64,000 nt of DNA from Brachypterus glaber. Its lineage: Eukaryota > Arthropoda > Insecta > Coleoptera > Kateretidae. The translations under genes and the position numbers were made by a program. Positions 1-11,463 of this stretch are shown one piece after another (within the stretch, counting starts at the first letter, position 1; each line of letters begins with the position of its first letter). The stretch is taken from the NCBI GenBank assembly GCA_958510825.1, contig OY294047.1:1240001-1304000 (forward strand). The letters run 5' to 3'. The notes below the pieces were generated by a model. The model searched no databases. It was given only the letters and a program-made list of their open reading frames with translations, and was not told the origin of the DNA.

Positions 1-405
1 AGTGGATAGTAACAGAACACTCATGTTTTTCTGCGTAAGGGGTGTCCGCTATCTTGAATTTTAGGGGTGAGTGCGGTTATCTCTTACGATAAAAATGCAT
101 ATAACCAATTTTCTTAGGCAGAAAATATCCAACAATTTTTGTTTGTATATTTTTTTTATTAATAAAAATCGAGTTAATAAATATTCAAAAATGGCCATGT
201 CGGGAGGGAAATTGTTTTTTTCAAATATTCAGCGAAATTATTCATATTATGCATTTTTATAGGTATTTTGTTACGGTTACAAATTTTTTTCTGGCGCGTC
301 TCATCTAATCAAAACGTCTACTACGGCTACATATTTAATATAATAAAATTTCATAAGGCCCTTGTCTCACATTAATCTGTTTTAAATACAAAATACAAAA
401 AGTAA

Positions 406-718
406 CGATGGGCTAAACTTTTTAAAAAGTTTCTTCAAGATTTCTTCAAGACAGCAGGTCATTGGCCTGATATTGTAAATATTTTGAACTTAAGTACAGA
501 AAGCACTTTAAAAGCCATTATTTCCTTTTTAATTAAATTACTGAAATTGCGCTCTTTTATTTTAGATGAATAGCCATAACAATATTTGTTTTTTTTTCTT
601 CTTTTTTTTATTATTTGTATTTATTTTGTACCGTTACTTACGACAAATTTTTCAATATGTACTATTTATTTGTTACAAGATTTTTTCTTTATAAACAATA
701 AACTTCTATCTATCTATT
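406..718 (+). pseudogene. Possible 3' end of a LINE (ORF2 tail plus 3' UTR)
   Basis: An open frame from 406 to the TAG at 571-573 reads as a basic, leucine-rich tail (GHWPDIVNILNL, then LIKLLKLRSFILDE), similar in style to the end of I/Jockey-type ORF2. It is followed by an AT-rich stretch and AATAAACTTCTATCTATCTA, a form common at LINE 3' ends in insects. There is no reverse transcriptase core, so clade and even identity are tentative. 1-405 shows no gene; its first 22 bases recur at 46026. Confidence 0.35.
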
Positions 719-806
719 AAAAAGTTGAAAAAAGCTAAACAAAAAGTCGGATTGTCTCATTTTTTAGAAAAATAGTTATTTACGGTACAAGTGGGATAAG
801 TGAAAT

Positions 807-946
807 ACTAAACATAAAAAAAATCCACATACGAGGCCCGCTAGGGCAGAGAGGATTATTTTTATTTTTTTTTTCTACTAAACATAAGAAAAATCCACAT
901 ACGAGGCCCGCTAGGGCAGAGAGGATTATTTTTATTTTTTTTTTCT
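807..946. repeat. Two-copy 70-bp tandem duplication
   Basis: Two nearly identical 70-bp units (807-876 and 877-946) differ by one base or so. Each contains ACATACGAGGCCCGCTAGGG and ends in a T-rich run. The second unit abuts the T-run that starts the hairpin-ended repeat at 942. Confidence 0.95.
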
Positions 947-1226
947 ATTTTGCGACTCTTATAAGCTCATAATCACACGCATTTTGCGTATTCTTATAGG
1001 CCTATACGAGGTAAGTACTTCTTTTTCTTTTGGACAAGACAGGACAAAAGAATATCGCTTGGCATTTTCCCTGCAAATGTCAACACCGCTTTTGAGTTTA
1101 GTTTTCTACGAAATTGTGTTTTAAGTTAAAAGCCGCAAGCGGCTCGTTTTCTAAACTTGTACTCGTGCAGGATTGCACGATCGTGCGCTAAAAACGGGTG
1201 TTATGAAACTAGTACTTTAATATACA
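942..1226 (+). mobile_element. Hairpin-ended repeat H1, internally deleted copy
   Basis: Begins TTTTCTATTTTGCGACTC and ends ACTAGTACTTTAATATAC like the other seven copies in the window, but lacks about 200 bp of the middle. The left dyad (CACGCATTTTGCGT) and part of the right hairpin (AGCCGCAAGCGGCT) remain. Non-coding. Confidence 0.75.
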
Positions 1227-2286
1227 ATTATACTTTTCTTACGTGTTTTAAATTTCAAGTTGATATCTGGGGCAGTTCAAAAGTTAAAGGAGGCGAACAT
1301 AAGAGAAGCACTGCATAATTAAAATAGTATTCAGTGTCAACTCGCCAAATAAAAGGTGCCTGTACTCTTTTATCCGCAACTATTTAGAATGTTTTCTCAT
1401 TAAAACAAGATTTTTTAATTAAAATGACATGAAAAGTTGCTTTACATAATAGCGTATGACGAACAGTTTTTCAAAAAAATATTTGTAAATAAATAGTTTC
1501 AATACCCAGCTTTAAAAATGAGTAAAAAATATTCGTATTCAGTAATTCTACATAGAAGTCATAAAAAAGTTCTATAGATCTAAATGCCCTAACGCACAAA
1601 AAATATGTGCAGGTCCGGGCAGAGGGCATAAAAATTTTCCGGACCTAGCAAGCTTTGCAAAAATAGGCAATTAATTTACATAAAAGAAGACCAAAGAACT
1701 GTTACCTCAAGAAGTAATTTCAGACCAATGTTTATGAAGGTGTCATCTTTTTGTTTATTTACTAACAGAAACGCGATACAGCTTTGTAGTGTAAAGTGTA
1801 GATGTCGCTAGTCGACTTTCATGCTACCTAGTAGCGATGTTGCGTAGTTTCCACCTTATCATGAATTCAAATCATTATACTTAAATTAAAAATGTAAAAA
1901 ACTTTATTGTGTATACTATAATTATGTTTAATAATATAGTATATTTAAATCTATTAAAATTAAACTACTAGTTCATATAAAACTCATACAGAACTAATGT
2001 TTCCTAAAACTTACAATAAAATATAAATATATAAGTATATGTTTCCAATCGGCAACACTGTACCCCTGTCAGTCATTTTACGACATTAGACTGTGAGTTT
2101 ACACATTCTTTCCCTCTCTTTACGCGTACTAAGTGTAAACAATAGTCACTCCCCACCAGCCCCTCACCGTAGTTGGTTCAAACAAAGCATACGGTAGATT
2201 TCATCATGTTCCTTCTTGAGGTAAAAGTTTTTTGATCCTTTATTAAACTAGGTCTATTTCAAGGTCAACTACAACAAATTACAATA
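1227..2286. other. No gene recognised
   Basis: AT-rich sequence without a convincing frame. 1262-1292 (GCAGTTCAAAAGTTAAAGG) resembles the end of the long-TIR MITE at 8552-9274. Nothing else is supported. Confidence 0.6.
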
Positions 2287-2291
2287 TAATA

Positions 2292-2428
2292 GGTTTGTTT
2301 TGGTTCTTGAAAATTGCAGTTCTGAATTGGTTTGGAACGGGCGCAGTTGCGACTGAGCATTGCCCAGTTGCAACTAGGCCTGTTCCGAATTAGTTCAGAA
2401 CTGAGATTTTCGAGAACCAAAACAAACC
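2292..2428. mobile_element. 137-bp palindromic MITE with 5-bp TSD
   Basis: The two halves are nearly perfect inverted copies starting GGTTTGTTTTGGTTCTTGA and ending in its complement. It is flanked by TAATA on both sides (2287-2291 and 2429-2433). No coding capacity. The superfamily is not determined by these features. Confidence 0.85.
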
Positions 2429-2514
2429 TAATAAGTAAACAAGTAATAAATTAGGAAAAAGGATCTTATTTGTGTTTTTTATTAAATTTTAATTTTAACA
2501 AATTTAACCGGGAG

Positions 2515-2581
2515 GCATTTCCCGTAAGAACTGTAGGTGGTCCTTTATTTGTGTTTGATATCCCCCAAGGAATGACACAAG
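2515..2581 (+). other. Candidate internal exon (weak)
   Basis: A T-rich tract ends at an AG (2513-2514) and is followed by 67 bp open in frame, ending at CAAG|GTAAGT (2582), a strong donor. Conceptual residues are AFPVRTVGGPLFVFDIPQGM and two more. I do not recognise the peptide. In this repeat-rich setting a chance match to splice signals is quite possible. Confidence 0.15.
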
Positions 2582-2774
2582 GTAAGTATTTGGTCTTAAG
2601 TGACAAGCAAAGCGAAGGATTTTTATTAAATTTATTATTTAAATTTTTAATGCGATATCCTTGTTTTGTATAATTTTTCGTATTTATGTGCATTTTCTTA
2701 CAAAGGTTTAGACTTTAGATAAAAAGTTCCTTGAGTAAGTAAGTAAGTAAGCCAATGGTTTTAAAAACTGTGAA

Positions 2775-3275
2775 AAAAAAGCCCCTATACACCTGGGTTC
2801 AAAAATCAGGGGCACTACAGTCTCTCAAAGAATAACGTTTTTTAAGGGACCGTAGCTCCCTTAAATTTGATTTGTCAAGATTTGTGTATGGGATTTTTTT
2901 TTCGTATTTTTGATGTAGAATAACTCTGCAGTATTGAAATTTTTATTTGTATATTTTTTTAGTTCTTATCTTATCAGAACGTAAAATTTCTTTAACTGCA
3001 GTTTTCTTCCAAATAGTGGGCACTACGGTGTTACGCAAAGAGAACCGTGTTCATGTATTTTTAGCTAAGGGTTTGGACTTCTTAAGTTAGTTAATTTTTT
3101 ATTAAAAAAAAATCAAAAAAACCTACAAACAAAAGAGTCTGAGGCATGTCCATTGCTATGTTTTCAAAGATATAAAATAAAAACTACTTTTTAGACATAC
3201 CCTTAGGAGGGGCGTAACTCCCTTTTAGATGTAGAATCACCCCTTAATAATTTGTAACCCTGTATAGAATGTGTA
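2775..3275. mobile_element. Decayed relative of the 731-bp TIR element at 37581
   Basis: Both sides carry eroded versions of that element's TIR: AAGGGACCGTAGCTCCCTTA near 2846 and GGGGCGTAACTCCC with TAGATGTAGAATCACCCC near 3210-3245, the latter followed by CCCTGTATA. Another eroded copy lies around 5795-5880. Confidence 0.4.
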
Positions 3276-3607
3276 TTCCGCCTTCGCCAAAATTGTAAAT
3301 TATTCGAATTATACAGGGGTATTCATAAATACCATAAATTAAAAAAAAATAAAAAAGTTCCTATAAACATATATCATGGTAGCTTTGTTCCTTCAAAAGA
3401 TCAACCTCCTATTTTATTTTCATACAGTTATTTTAAACATGGACCTGCAAAACAGAGAAGCCTTATCATTTGTATTTTTCAAACATTTTTATGCGTAACT
3501 TTTTTGTTGTTTTATTAGAATAAGATTCCTCAGTTAAAAGTACATAAAAAAGGTACTCTTGTCTTAACACCGTTTTCGCGAAAAATCCATTTAAACCTTA
3601 AATTTAC

Positions 3608-3953
3608 TTTTTCTACGACTGCTTTAGAATGTAAGCAAACACACACACTTTTCAAACACAGAATGAATCCATTCTAGCTCTAGATACGGTATGAATATTC
3701 CGTATCAAGTGTTAGAATGAGCACATGTAGTGCCATCTCTTGTTTATAAAAGTAAAGAAAACTAGCAAAATTAGCAAAAATATATATATTTTACCATGAA
3801 ATATTGAATAATTTAATGCAATTTAAAGTTTTGCGTTAAAATTACTTAAATTTTATTAGTTTTTCTTAATATTTGACCAGTTTTTTATCAATTTAGTTTA
3901 AAAAATTAAAACTGCCTCATTGTTAAATATTTAAACCTGATATCTGTCACAAT
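3608..3953 (+). repeat. Inverted partner of 17451-17803
   Basis: About 345 bp that recurs in the opposite orientation 14 kb away. It includes the palindromic core GATACGGTATGAATATTCCG and the junction TTTTTCTACGACTGCTTTAG. Both copies stop at ATATCTGTCACAA on the other side. Probably two copies of one non-coding element. Confidence 0.8.
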
Positions 3954-4225
3954 GATTATATGATTATATCTATATATAATAGATATCTATATATATCTTT
4001 ATACAATGTTTGCAAAAATTTAATTTTCATTATAACTTATATACTTATATTTAATTTTCGATAAAACTTTTTTTGATCCCCCTTCGTCAATAAACCTACT
4101 TAAAAAAATGTAAAACTTTAAAGCTTGCTATAAATTTCTGCTGAAATTTTACTGTTTTAACAGTATTTTTATATTAAAATATAAAATTGTATAGTACTAA
4201 GAAAGAAATGAAGTTGATTCGATAT

Positions 4226-4952
4226 AATGGTGTAATTTAATTCAACTCACCCCCCAACTTTTTTTTTCAAATAGCAACCTACCCCTTGTGATACATCATT
4301 GGAAAGGTAATTTAATAAGCTTTCCAACAGTGTATGATAAAGCCTAATTTGTTAAAGGGTCTATGAAAAAACGCATGTTTTATTTAAACATTGTTTGTGT
4401 GAAATATTACGCATAATATGGTAATCGTTGCCCTATTTCCTACTTGGCACCTTCCTGAGAATCTAAATAAGGTTGTTTTAAACTTATTGTAATAATTTAT
4501 ACCCTGTTGAAAAATGCAATTTTTTTTCTTTTTATTGACCAATTTTATGTTTAATATTTAATCGATTTTAATCCCGTTTTTTTACTGTCCACTATCAAAG
4601 AGCTGAAGGACATCAATTTGAACATTTATAGTGAACTAAAGTTATACTTTACATGTCTTTATAATAAACTAAATTGTGCATTTTATCATTAGCCCTTTAC
4701 CAAATTAGGCTTTATTATACACCGTTGGAAAGCTTATTAAATTACCTTTCCAACGAAGTGTCACAAGGGGTAGGTTGCTATTTGAAAAAAAAAAGTTGGG
4801 GGGTGAGGGTGCAAGGGGGTGCAAATTTTAATAACTTTTATTACACCATAATTTGCAAAATTAAAAATAAAAATCGACCTATCCGAGGGTTTTTGTGTTT
4901 TACTTGTAACTAAAAAGTTAATCGGGTGATTCCAGACTTAATGCACGCACTG
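4226..4952. mobile_element. Tc1/mariner-type MITE, left end missing
   Basis: Shares the family of the 791-bp palindrome at 59048: TTTTTTTTTCAAATAGCAAC and ATCGTTGGAAAGGT-like arms, and the right end CCAGACTTAATGCACGCACT followed by GTA (TA at 4953). The left terminus and about 190 bp are absent. The central 320 bp is unrelated AT-rich sequence. Confidence 0.6.
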
Positions 4953-5494
4953 TATAATATTATTATAATAGCTGAAAAATTAAATAACCTAATTTTAACA
5001 GCTTTGTTTTCGTACCCTTCTTAGTCACTCGTGTGTAGGATAAATTTACTTTTGTCACGGTTTTCGAATTCAACAAAAGCTTGTAAAATTGATAAAAACG
5101 TTTTATTATAAAAATCGGTACAAGCATGTTCATAAAATAGACGAATGTTTATCTTTATAAAAATTGTTTTAAACAAAAGTTTTATGTGCATGTAAAAAGT
5201 TTTATTATTAATACCACTATTTTGGCAAAAAAAAAAATGAAAAATTGTGGTTATACCCAGGGAGATTCAGGGTGATTTAGAAATAAGGTACATTTTAAAC
5301 GGTGATTCTGGGTCCAAAAACACGAAAAAAAATTCATAATGTCAAAAAATCTATGTAAAAAAAGTCAAAAAAGTGAAATCGCCCCCCATATTGCAAATCC
5401 CTGGTTAGGTTGTTCCTGTCCCTGGTGAAAAATACCAAATAAAACTTACATAAAAGGATAGCCTTTATCAATATTAAGGCATGTGTAAAAAATA

Positions 5495-5762
5495 TTGAAT
5501 TAGCTCAGCGGTCCAAGGCATCGATATAGCATTGACACTGAGCCAATGATCGAGTTCAAACCTCACTGGCGCCGATTGCCTTTTTCAGTTAATTAATAAT
5601 TGAAATTTGGCGAAGGCGTACTCCCTAGATATATTGGTTCGAAAGTCAATTAAAGCCGGTGGCTCCCTCTACTACTAGCCCACACAAATCCTGGACTTAG
5701 GGGATGCTTAATTAAGTAAAATAGTACGAGGTTAAAAAAAACAAACAAACAAACAAACAAAC
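5495..5762 (+). mobile_element. tRNA-derived SINE with (AAAC)n tail
   Basis: The head carries a pol III A box (TAGCTCAGCGGTCCAAGG, 5501-5518) and B box (GAGTTCAAACC, 5552-5562) at tRNA-like spacing, ending near GGCGCCGA. A roughly 160-bp tRNA-unrelated body follows (ATTTGGCGAAGGCGTACTCC near 5605), then a (AAAC)n tail at 5739-5762. The tail and box layout mark a retroposed SINE rather than a functional tRNA. No clear flanking duplication was found. TTGGCGAAGGCG also occurs, reversed, near 3282. Confidence 0.7.
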
Positions 5763-6155
5763 ATAGGGTTCCAGAGATATTAAATAAAAACTTTTCAGAT
5801 GTATCCTAAGAAGGGTCGTAGCTACCTTAGGGCTGATTTTCGGACCAATTTCTTTTTTCATATTTTTTTACGTAGAATTTTGTACCTTATTATATTGTCG
5901 CATAAGTTCAGAATAGATTGGCTGCATTTATTAAACTAAATAATACATTTTAAGAAAATTAGCCCATAAGTTCAAAAGGGAAACTACATGCGTGCCCTCT
6001 GTAATCATTTACAGCTCCTAAACATTGACGATAAGGGTCCTTTCCAATAAAAAAAAAACCTACAAAGCTTTTCTTGTCAAAAAAATTAAATATTTATGTG
6101 TGAGTGAATAAGGCCCTTGTTAAATAAGGCATAGTTAAATAAATTAAACTAGATG

Positions 6156-6679
6156 AAACCCTGTCAAAACATCGGCACTATTGTACACTAGAGCCATCTA
6201 GTTTTTCAAATTTCAAACTAGGTTTTTGTTTGATTTTAAATTCTGTATCTTTAAAACATTATATTCTAGCAAAAAACTGTATATAACATTTTTTATAGGG
6301 CTTAAAAAGAGCTTTTATTTAAAATATAATTTTTTGAAATCGGGTTATAAATATGTGAGATATGCTAAAAAAACCTTTTACTGCTTTAAACGCCAATATC
6401 TCGAAAACAATGCGTTTTAGGAAAACGTTGTTTATAACATTTTTTGACCAATTTAAAATTATCTTTTATATAAGTGCTAAATTAACCAAATACAATAATA
6501 ATTGCCTTAATTATAAACAGAAAACGCTAAAAATAGGAGTTTTACCCTATTTTTACCCCCTTACCCCCAATCGTTTACCCCCAAAATCCAATCAGCTCCT
6601 CGGAATACGATAAGAAACAATATGCAAAAAACCGCAAGTCGATATCTCATGTAGAAATGGAGTTGGAGAGTTTACACCC

Positions 6680-6759
<80 letters not shown>

Positions 6760-6885
6760 GGACGGACGGACGGACGGACGGACGGACGGACGGACGGACG
6801 GACGGACGGACGGACGGACGGACGGACGGACGGACGGACGGACGGACGGACGGACGGACGGAGACAGACAGACAGACAGACAGGC

Positions 6886-6961
<76 letters not shown>

Positions 6962-7104
6962 GGACGGACGCAAAATTTTTTTTGACTGATTTCGACGAAT
7001 GGTCTAAAACGTCGAGAAATGTGAAAAAAACGTGGTCAAAGATTTTGATTTTTCGGCGAAGATTTCAATACATCGTCACTCTTAGCACTAAGTGCCGATG
7101 TAAT
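6156..7104 (+). mobile_element. Mini-me/Helitron-like element carrying a GACR array, copy 1
   Basis: Opens with CTGTCAAAACATCGGCACTA and ends CACTAAGTGCCGATGTAAT, so the two ends share an inverted ATCGGCACT core. The body (TTTGATTTTAAATTCTGTAT onward) is shared with copies at 13598 and 27322. The position of a GTCY-type (here GACR) microsatellite near one end recalls the mini-me/DINE class. Apparent long frames here are translations of repeats. Confidence 0.7.
6681..6970. repeat. 290-bp (GACA)n-(GACG)n-(GACA)n microsatellite
   Basis: Tetranucleotide array in three blocks: GACA to about 6757, GACG to about 6861, then GACA again with one GGCA interruption, ending in GACGGACG. It lies inside the mini-me-like element. 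Confidence 0.98.
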
Positions 7105-8382
7105 AAAATAAATAAGGTTCCATACATTAGATATGTACTTGGCGGTTGTATTCAAATAAGCTTACACCCCCCAAGAAAGAAGATAATGGAATCGTCCACT
7201 GCCCCTGTCAACAGATGTGAATAAAACACAAAAATCAGTATGTAATTGATCATGACCGCGACCCTACGGGATCTTATTATTATAATTTGTTTCGCGAACA
7301 GAATTATTTTAAAATTACGTCGCGATCTTAAGAAAATGCGCACAATTAAATTAAACGTTTAACAACATTTTAAAGTGTCACGTGTATGTCCCATATTTTG
7401 AACCATCTTCAAGGATAATTCGAAGATAAAACTATTTCAACAAGAGAGCTCTCATTCCTAGGAATCTACAGAAATCTTGGGTAAGTCTTTTTGATTATAA
7501 TTGTTAAGACATATCTAGTATGCCAAAGACCCTATAATTATCCCTATGCATTTTAGTCTATTATTATCGAAAAAACTAGACCAGTGGTCCTTCTAAAAAA
7601 TAAATAATCTATCCTAGTTTTTTTTTACGGTTTTACAACCTGTTGTGGGTCAGCCAGACCCCTCTAAAATCATTTGGCATATAAAGCCATTTTCACCTCA
7701 AACAGCCCTGTTCCTAGTGATTAAAATGAAATTTTTGGCATATGTAAGGGTTTTTTTGAGGAGAAAATTCTCGGTTTGGACTTTTAATAAAGATATAGAT
7801 ATGGAGGTTTTACCATTGTTTAACTAAAGAGTTGCTTGAGTGATGAAAATCGCCTTTTTTTTCGAATTTTTTGTTTTTAATAGGTATAATTTGATATTTT
7901 AACAAAAATCGCATCATAATATCGATGTTAAATGGCGCTTAGGCCCCATACTCGTTGCGTAGATTAATGTAATATTTTAAAACTAAAATAGGTTTATATA
8001 GAAAAAAAAGTGACATAGAAGCTTTTTTATTTAATATTTGTAATTCGTCAGTAGCATAAATTAATAAAAAATGCACTTTTTTTAATTATTTCGGGGCTTT
8101 GCAAAGCTTTGTTTGCACGGGTTAGAAATTTTTGATCAGGCTAAGATTTTAGAGGCTTATTTTGATACTCAAAAAGAAAAAATATAGATATCAAGGTTTT
8201 TAAATTTTATAAAATTACAAACACTAGGGCTGGTTTTATACGAATTTTATCGATATTTCCAAGATTTTAGGGTTTTTAGGGCCCCTTAGGGTTGTCTCTA
8301 TAAATTTTTACTCTAAAGGCGTTCTAACCAAAAAAAAATAAAGAAATATTTATTTTTTGGACCACCCTAATATAACATATAA
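7105..8382. other. No gene recognised
   Basis: AT-rich, no supported coding. 8357-8369 (TTGGACCACCCTA) matches the TIR-like end seen at 23657-23673, so an unrecognised element may end here. Confidence 0.55.
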
Positions 8383-8551
8383 TATAGTTTGACGCACGGA
8401 TCTGTGGCTACGGGAAATATGTTTGGAATGTGTGTGCAAGTGGGAGGCCCGTTGTAGGCACGCACGCCTTATAACGCTATTGACGGAAATAAAAGAGGCG
8501 AATGATTCCTCCCCCTTTCGTCGGAGACTTTGTTTCATGCGGAGAACTATA
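8383..8551 (+). mobile_element. Small MITE (family B), copy 1
   Basis: About 165 bp, starting TATAGTTTGACGCACGGATC and ending CATGCGGAGAACTATA. The ends share TATAGTTnnnCGCA as a short inverted repeat. Two more copies are at 9281 and 50524. Confidence 0.75.
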
Positions 8552-9274
8552 CAGAGCGGTCCAAAAGTCACCCCCCCTCTTAACTTTTGAACCAGTTGAG
8601 ATATCGACTCCAAATTTGGAACTTTTAAATAAGACATTTTAAAATATCTTTTAGCATATATTTAATACTTTCAGCTCTTAAAATGTGAGCAGGGGGGCAT
8701 GGGGGCACAGTTTTTTAAATGGAAAGGGGGGTCGTGTAATGCATTATTTTAAAGCTTATAAAATTCGCCATTTAACTGTATATTTTTTATTTTTTTTTTA
8801 CTTTTTTTTTTGGGTTTAAAATAGGGTTGAAAATGGGTATTTTTGTCAAAATTTCTCTAAAAAATCCAAACAATTTTTTATAATGCCTAATTTCATAATG
8901 AAAAAAAGTAAATTATACTTTTAAACTAGTTTTAGTTGACATAAATAAAAATTTACAAAAAAAAACCTAAAAATTTATTTTTTTAGCACAAAAAACTGAA
9001 AAATCAAAACCTTAAAAAACATGTTTAAAATTGTTAAAAATGTATGGTTATATAGAGAATTTTAAAGGCTTTAAAATGATGTATCACACGACCCCCCTTT
9101 CCATTTAAAATTATGTCCCCCCATGCCCCCCTGCCCTCATTTTAAGAGCTGAAAATATCAAATGTATGCTAAAAGATAGTTTAAGTTGTCTTATTTAAGA
9201 GTTCTAAATTTGAAGTCGATATCTCAACTCGTTCAAAAGTTAAAGGGGGGGGGGGTGACTTTTGGACCGCACTG
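8552..9274. mobile_element. 723-bp Tc1/mariner-type MITE with ~220-bp TIRs
   Basis: Ends CAGAGCGGTCCAAAAGTCAC on the left and the complement of CAGTGCGGTCCAAAAGTCAC on the right, flanked by TA (8550-8551 and 9275-9276). Homology between the arms continues inward for about 220 bp, including C-rich runs and GGGGGGCATGGGGG. No transposase. It sits exactly between two copies of MITE family B. Confidence 0.85.
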
Positions 9275-9280
9275 TATAAT

Positions 9281-9449
9281 ATACTTTGACACGCGGATCT
9301 GTGGCTACGGGAAATATGTTTGGAACGTGTGTGCAAGCGGGAGGCCCGTTGCAGGCACGCACGCCTTATAACGCTTTTGACGGAAAAAAAGAGAGGCAAA
9401 TGATTCCTCCCCCTTTCGTCGGAGACTTTGTTTCATGCGGAGAACTATA
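9281..9449 (+). mobile_element. Small MITE (family B), copy 2
   Basis: Same unit as 8383-8551 in the same orientation (ATCTGTGGCTACGGGAAATA to GCGGAGAACTAT). The pair was probably a tandem dimer before the element at 8552 inserted at a TA between them. Confidence 0.75.
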
Positions 9450-9745
9450 TATGTATTATGTATAATTTTTTTTATTCGAAAGGACTCTTAGGCAAAAGAT
9501 CAGCAAATAAATTAAGAGCGGAACAAGGGCGAATGAAAAGATCTATGATAGGTATTACAAAAAGGATGACCGCGGTCGACCCGCAAAACTGAGCTTATTA
9601 AGTGAATAGCACTGTCAAGATGAAGGTGGACAGGACATCCAGCCCGACTAATCAATAACAGATACACCAAACATTGTTAGAATTGCGACCAATGTAAGAG
9701 AGAAACAGAAAAAAAATACCGCTAGCCCTAGACAAGAGCAATATA

Positions 9746-10072
9746 CATTTTATCCAATACATACAGATAATAAGACAATTACCAGCTTTATTTTAAATAG
9801 ATAAACTCAATAATAACCCCCGCGTGGCTTTTACTTTATTGAGTGGATAATTATTTATTTTACCCACTCAACTGTCACTTGTCAAATTATTTTCTTGTAA
9901 ATGTCATTAAAATTTTTAATAAAAATATGAATTCCTAAGCTATTTATTGGATAAAACCTTTTATGGCACTCATGGGTAAACCGATACTGCCTCTCTCGAA
10001 AATTAACCTGCGAGGCGTCAGCCAAGCTCATGGGCAATATCTTACTTTACCCACTAGTACCATAAATAACTA
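9746..10072 (+). repeat. Dispersed repeat, partner of 45632-45899
   Basis: The stretch from ATTTTATCCAATACATACAG to CACTAGTACCATAAATAACT occurs inverted at 45632-45899. It contains a self-complementary part around TACCCACTCAACTGTCACTT. This copy has about 58 bp (ending before GCTCATGGG) that the other lacks. Confidence 0.85.
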
Positions 10073-10204
10073 TTTCTTTAAATACAGGACTTGGGTATAT
10101 ACGGTATTACACGGTATTTGAAATAGCGTAATTTAGAAGTGTGTGTCCCCCTCCCCTCCCCCAGGCTTTTTAGATATATAATATTTTGTTTGGTTTTTAA
10201 CAAG

Positions 10205-10680
10205 ATTTCTAAAAAAATTGCCTGCGGCGCTGGAAATGGTTACGCAACGCAAATGTATAAGAAACTTGTATTTAAAATATTTAAAAAATAGCTTTAATTT
10301 GCTTTGAAAATTCTGAGGTGATTTATAAAAGTATTCGCCTGCGGAACAATAACATGAATACCGAGCCGAGTCCGAGTGCCGGCCATAAATTTTAATAAAA
10401 CCATTTTTTTAAACTCTAAGGTGTTTAGAAAATGCGTGTCTTTAAAAATTCTAAAAAAATTTGCCTGAGGATCTAAACTTGTTAACAAAAAGGTGACATA
10501 ATTATTTTAATTAATAATTTAAATTTAATAATGTACATCGCCTGCGGTACTTAACTTTTTTTATAATAGTCTGATATTACAATATTAATTAATAGATTTT
10601 ATAAAATAACTGCATATGAAATTCTAAAAAATACCCTTTAGGAATTCTTAAAAAAATTCCTGCGGCGCTAAATTTTCTAT
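10205..10680 (+). repeat. Degenerate ~118-bp tandem repeat with GCCTGCGG motif
   Basis: GCCTGCGG or a one-base variant occurs at 10220, 10337, 10463, 10540 and 10658, mostly after ATTCTAAAAAAATT. Spacings are 117, 126, 77 and 118 bp. Between motifs the units are AT-rich and strongly diverged. Confidence 0.6.
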
Positions 10681-10934
10681 AGGCCCCCCTATCAAAAATC
10701 ATGCGGGCGCCCCTGCCTACTGTATATTACTGAAATTATATCTGCAATAGAAACGTATGCAAATTTTTGGAAAATTATTGCAGTGTTAGATATATCTTAC
10801 TTTTTATTTATTATACATATTGCAGCTTTTTTATCATAAATTTAATTTTATAGGCAAAACAAGCCGTGAAGATATGAAATGCTTCTCATTCCATAGTATA
10901 TTCTTCATAGTGGATGGTATATAATTGCTTTAAT

Positions 10935-11085
10935 CTCGTGCACTGATAGAAAGATCAAAAAATAGTACAACCAAATGTTGTTGTAACAAATTTGAGGTAT
11001 AGAATACCATTGTTACGATTATTCTAAAACATTATAACGCTATATTAAATACACTATTAAAATTGTAGATTCATATTACTTAATA
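10935..11085 (+). mobile_element. Fragment of dispersed repeat K (AGTACAACC end)
   Basis: Starts CACTGATAGAAAGATC and carries AGTACAACCAAATGTTGTTG and TATTCTAAAACATTATAACG, as in copies at 30690, 40553 and 58408. Only the first 150 bp are present. Confidence 0.7.
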
Positions 11086-11087
11086 AG

Positions 11088-11114
11088 GGAACGTTCAAGT
11101 ATTACGTAACGCAA
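11088..11114 (+). mobile_element. Solo end of Harbinger-like MITE (GGGAACGTTC)
   Basis: GGGAACGTTCAAGTATTACG followed by TAACGCAAA, preceded by TAA, matches the TIR at 50614. No matching right end is found. A short GACG/GACA run follows at 11229-11265. Confidence 0.6.
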
Positions 11115-11323
11115 ATTGTAGCAAAATTCATACACTTCATACCTCGGTTCTCGCGTTATTCAAGGCTGTAGAGATTTCATATTTTGGCTACCCCCCCTAA
11201 TAGGGGGTGTGGTAGGGGGGGTAGACAAACGTGGCATCGGACGGACAGAAAAACGGACGGACAAACGAAAATTTGAAAAGTTATTTGAAGAGTGCAACTA
11301 ACATAAGACCCTATTCCACAAAA

Positions 11324-11463
11324 TTATTTCAAAGGAGAAGCAAAAATGTGATAATTTTTTTTCCAATGATATTTATACTTAATATTAATTATCATTATTT
11401 CATAGGAGAAGCAAAAAAGTGATTATTTTTTTCAATGGTATTTATACTTAATTAATTATATAT
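11324..11463. repeat. 71-bp tandem duplication
   Basis: Units starting TTATTTCAAAGGAGAAGC (11324) and TTATTTCATAGGAGAAGC (11395) continue in parallel through ATTTATACTTAAT. Confidence 0.85.

Noticed and set aside
5495..5575. Functional tRNA gene
   Set aside because: A and B boxes are present but no full cloverleaf or acceptor stem is evident, and a body with an (AAAC)n tail follows, so it is a SINE head.
6647..6989. Long open frames on both strands reading DRQT/GRTD or SVCL repeats
   Set aside because: Pure translation of the GACA/GACG microsatellite; any frame is open in a 4-bp repeat without stops.
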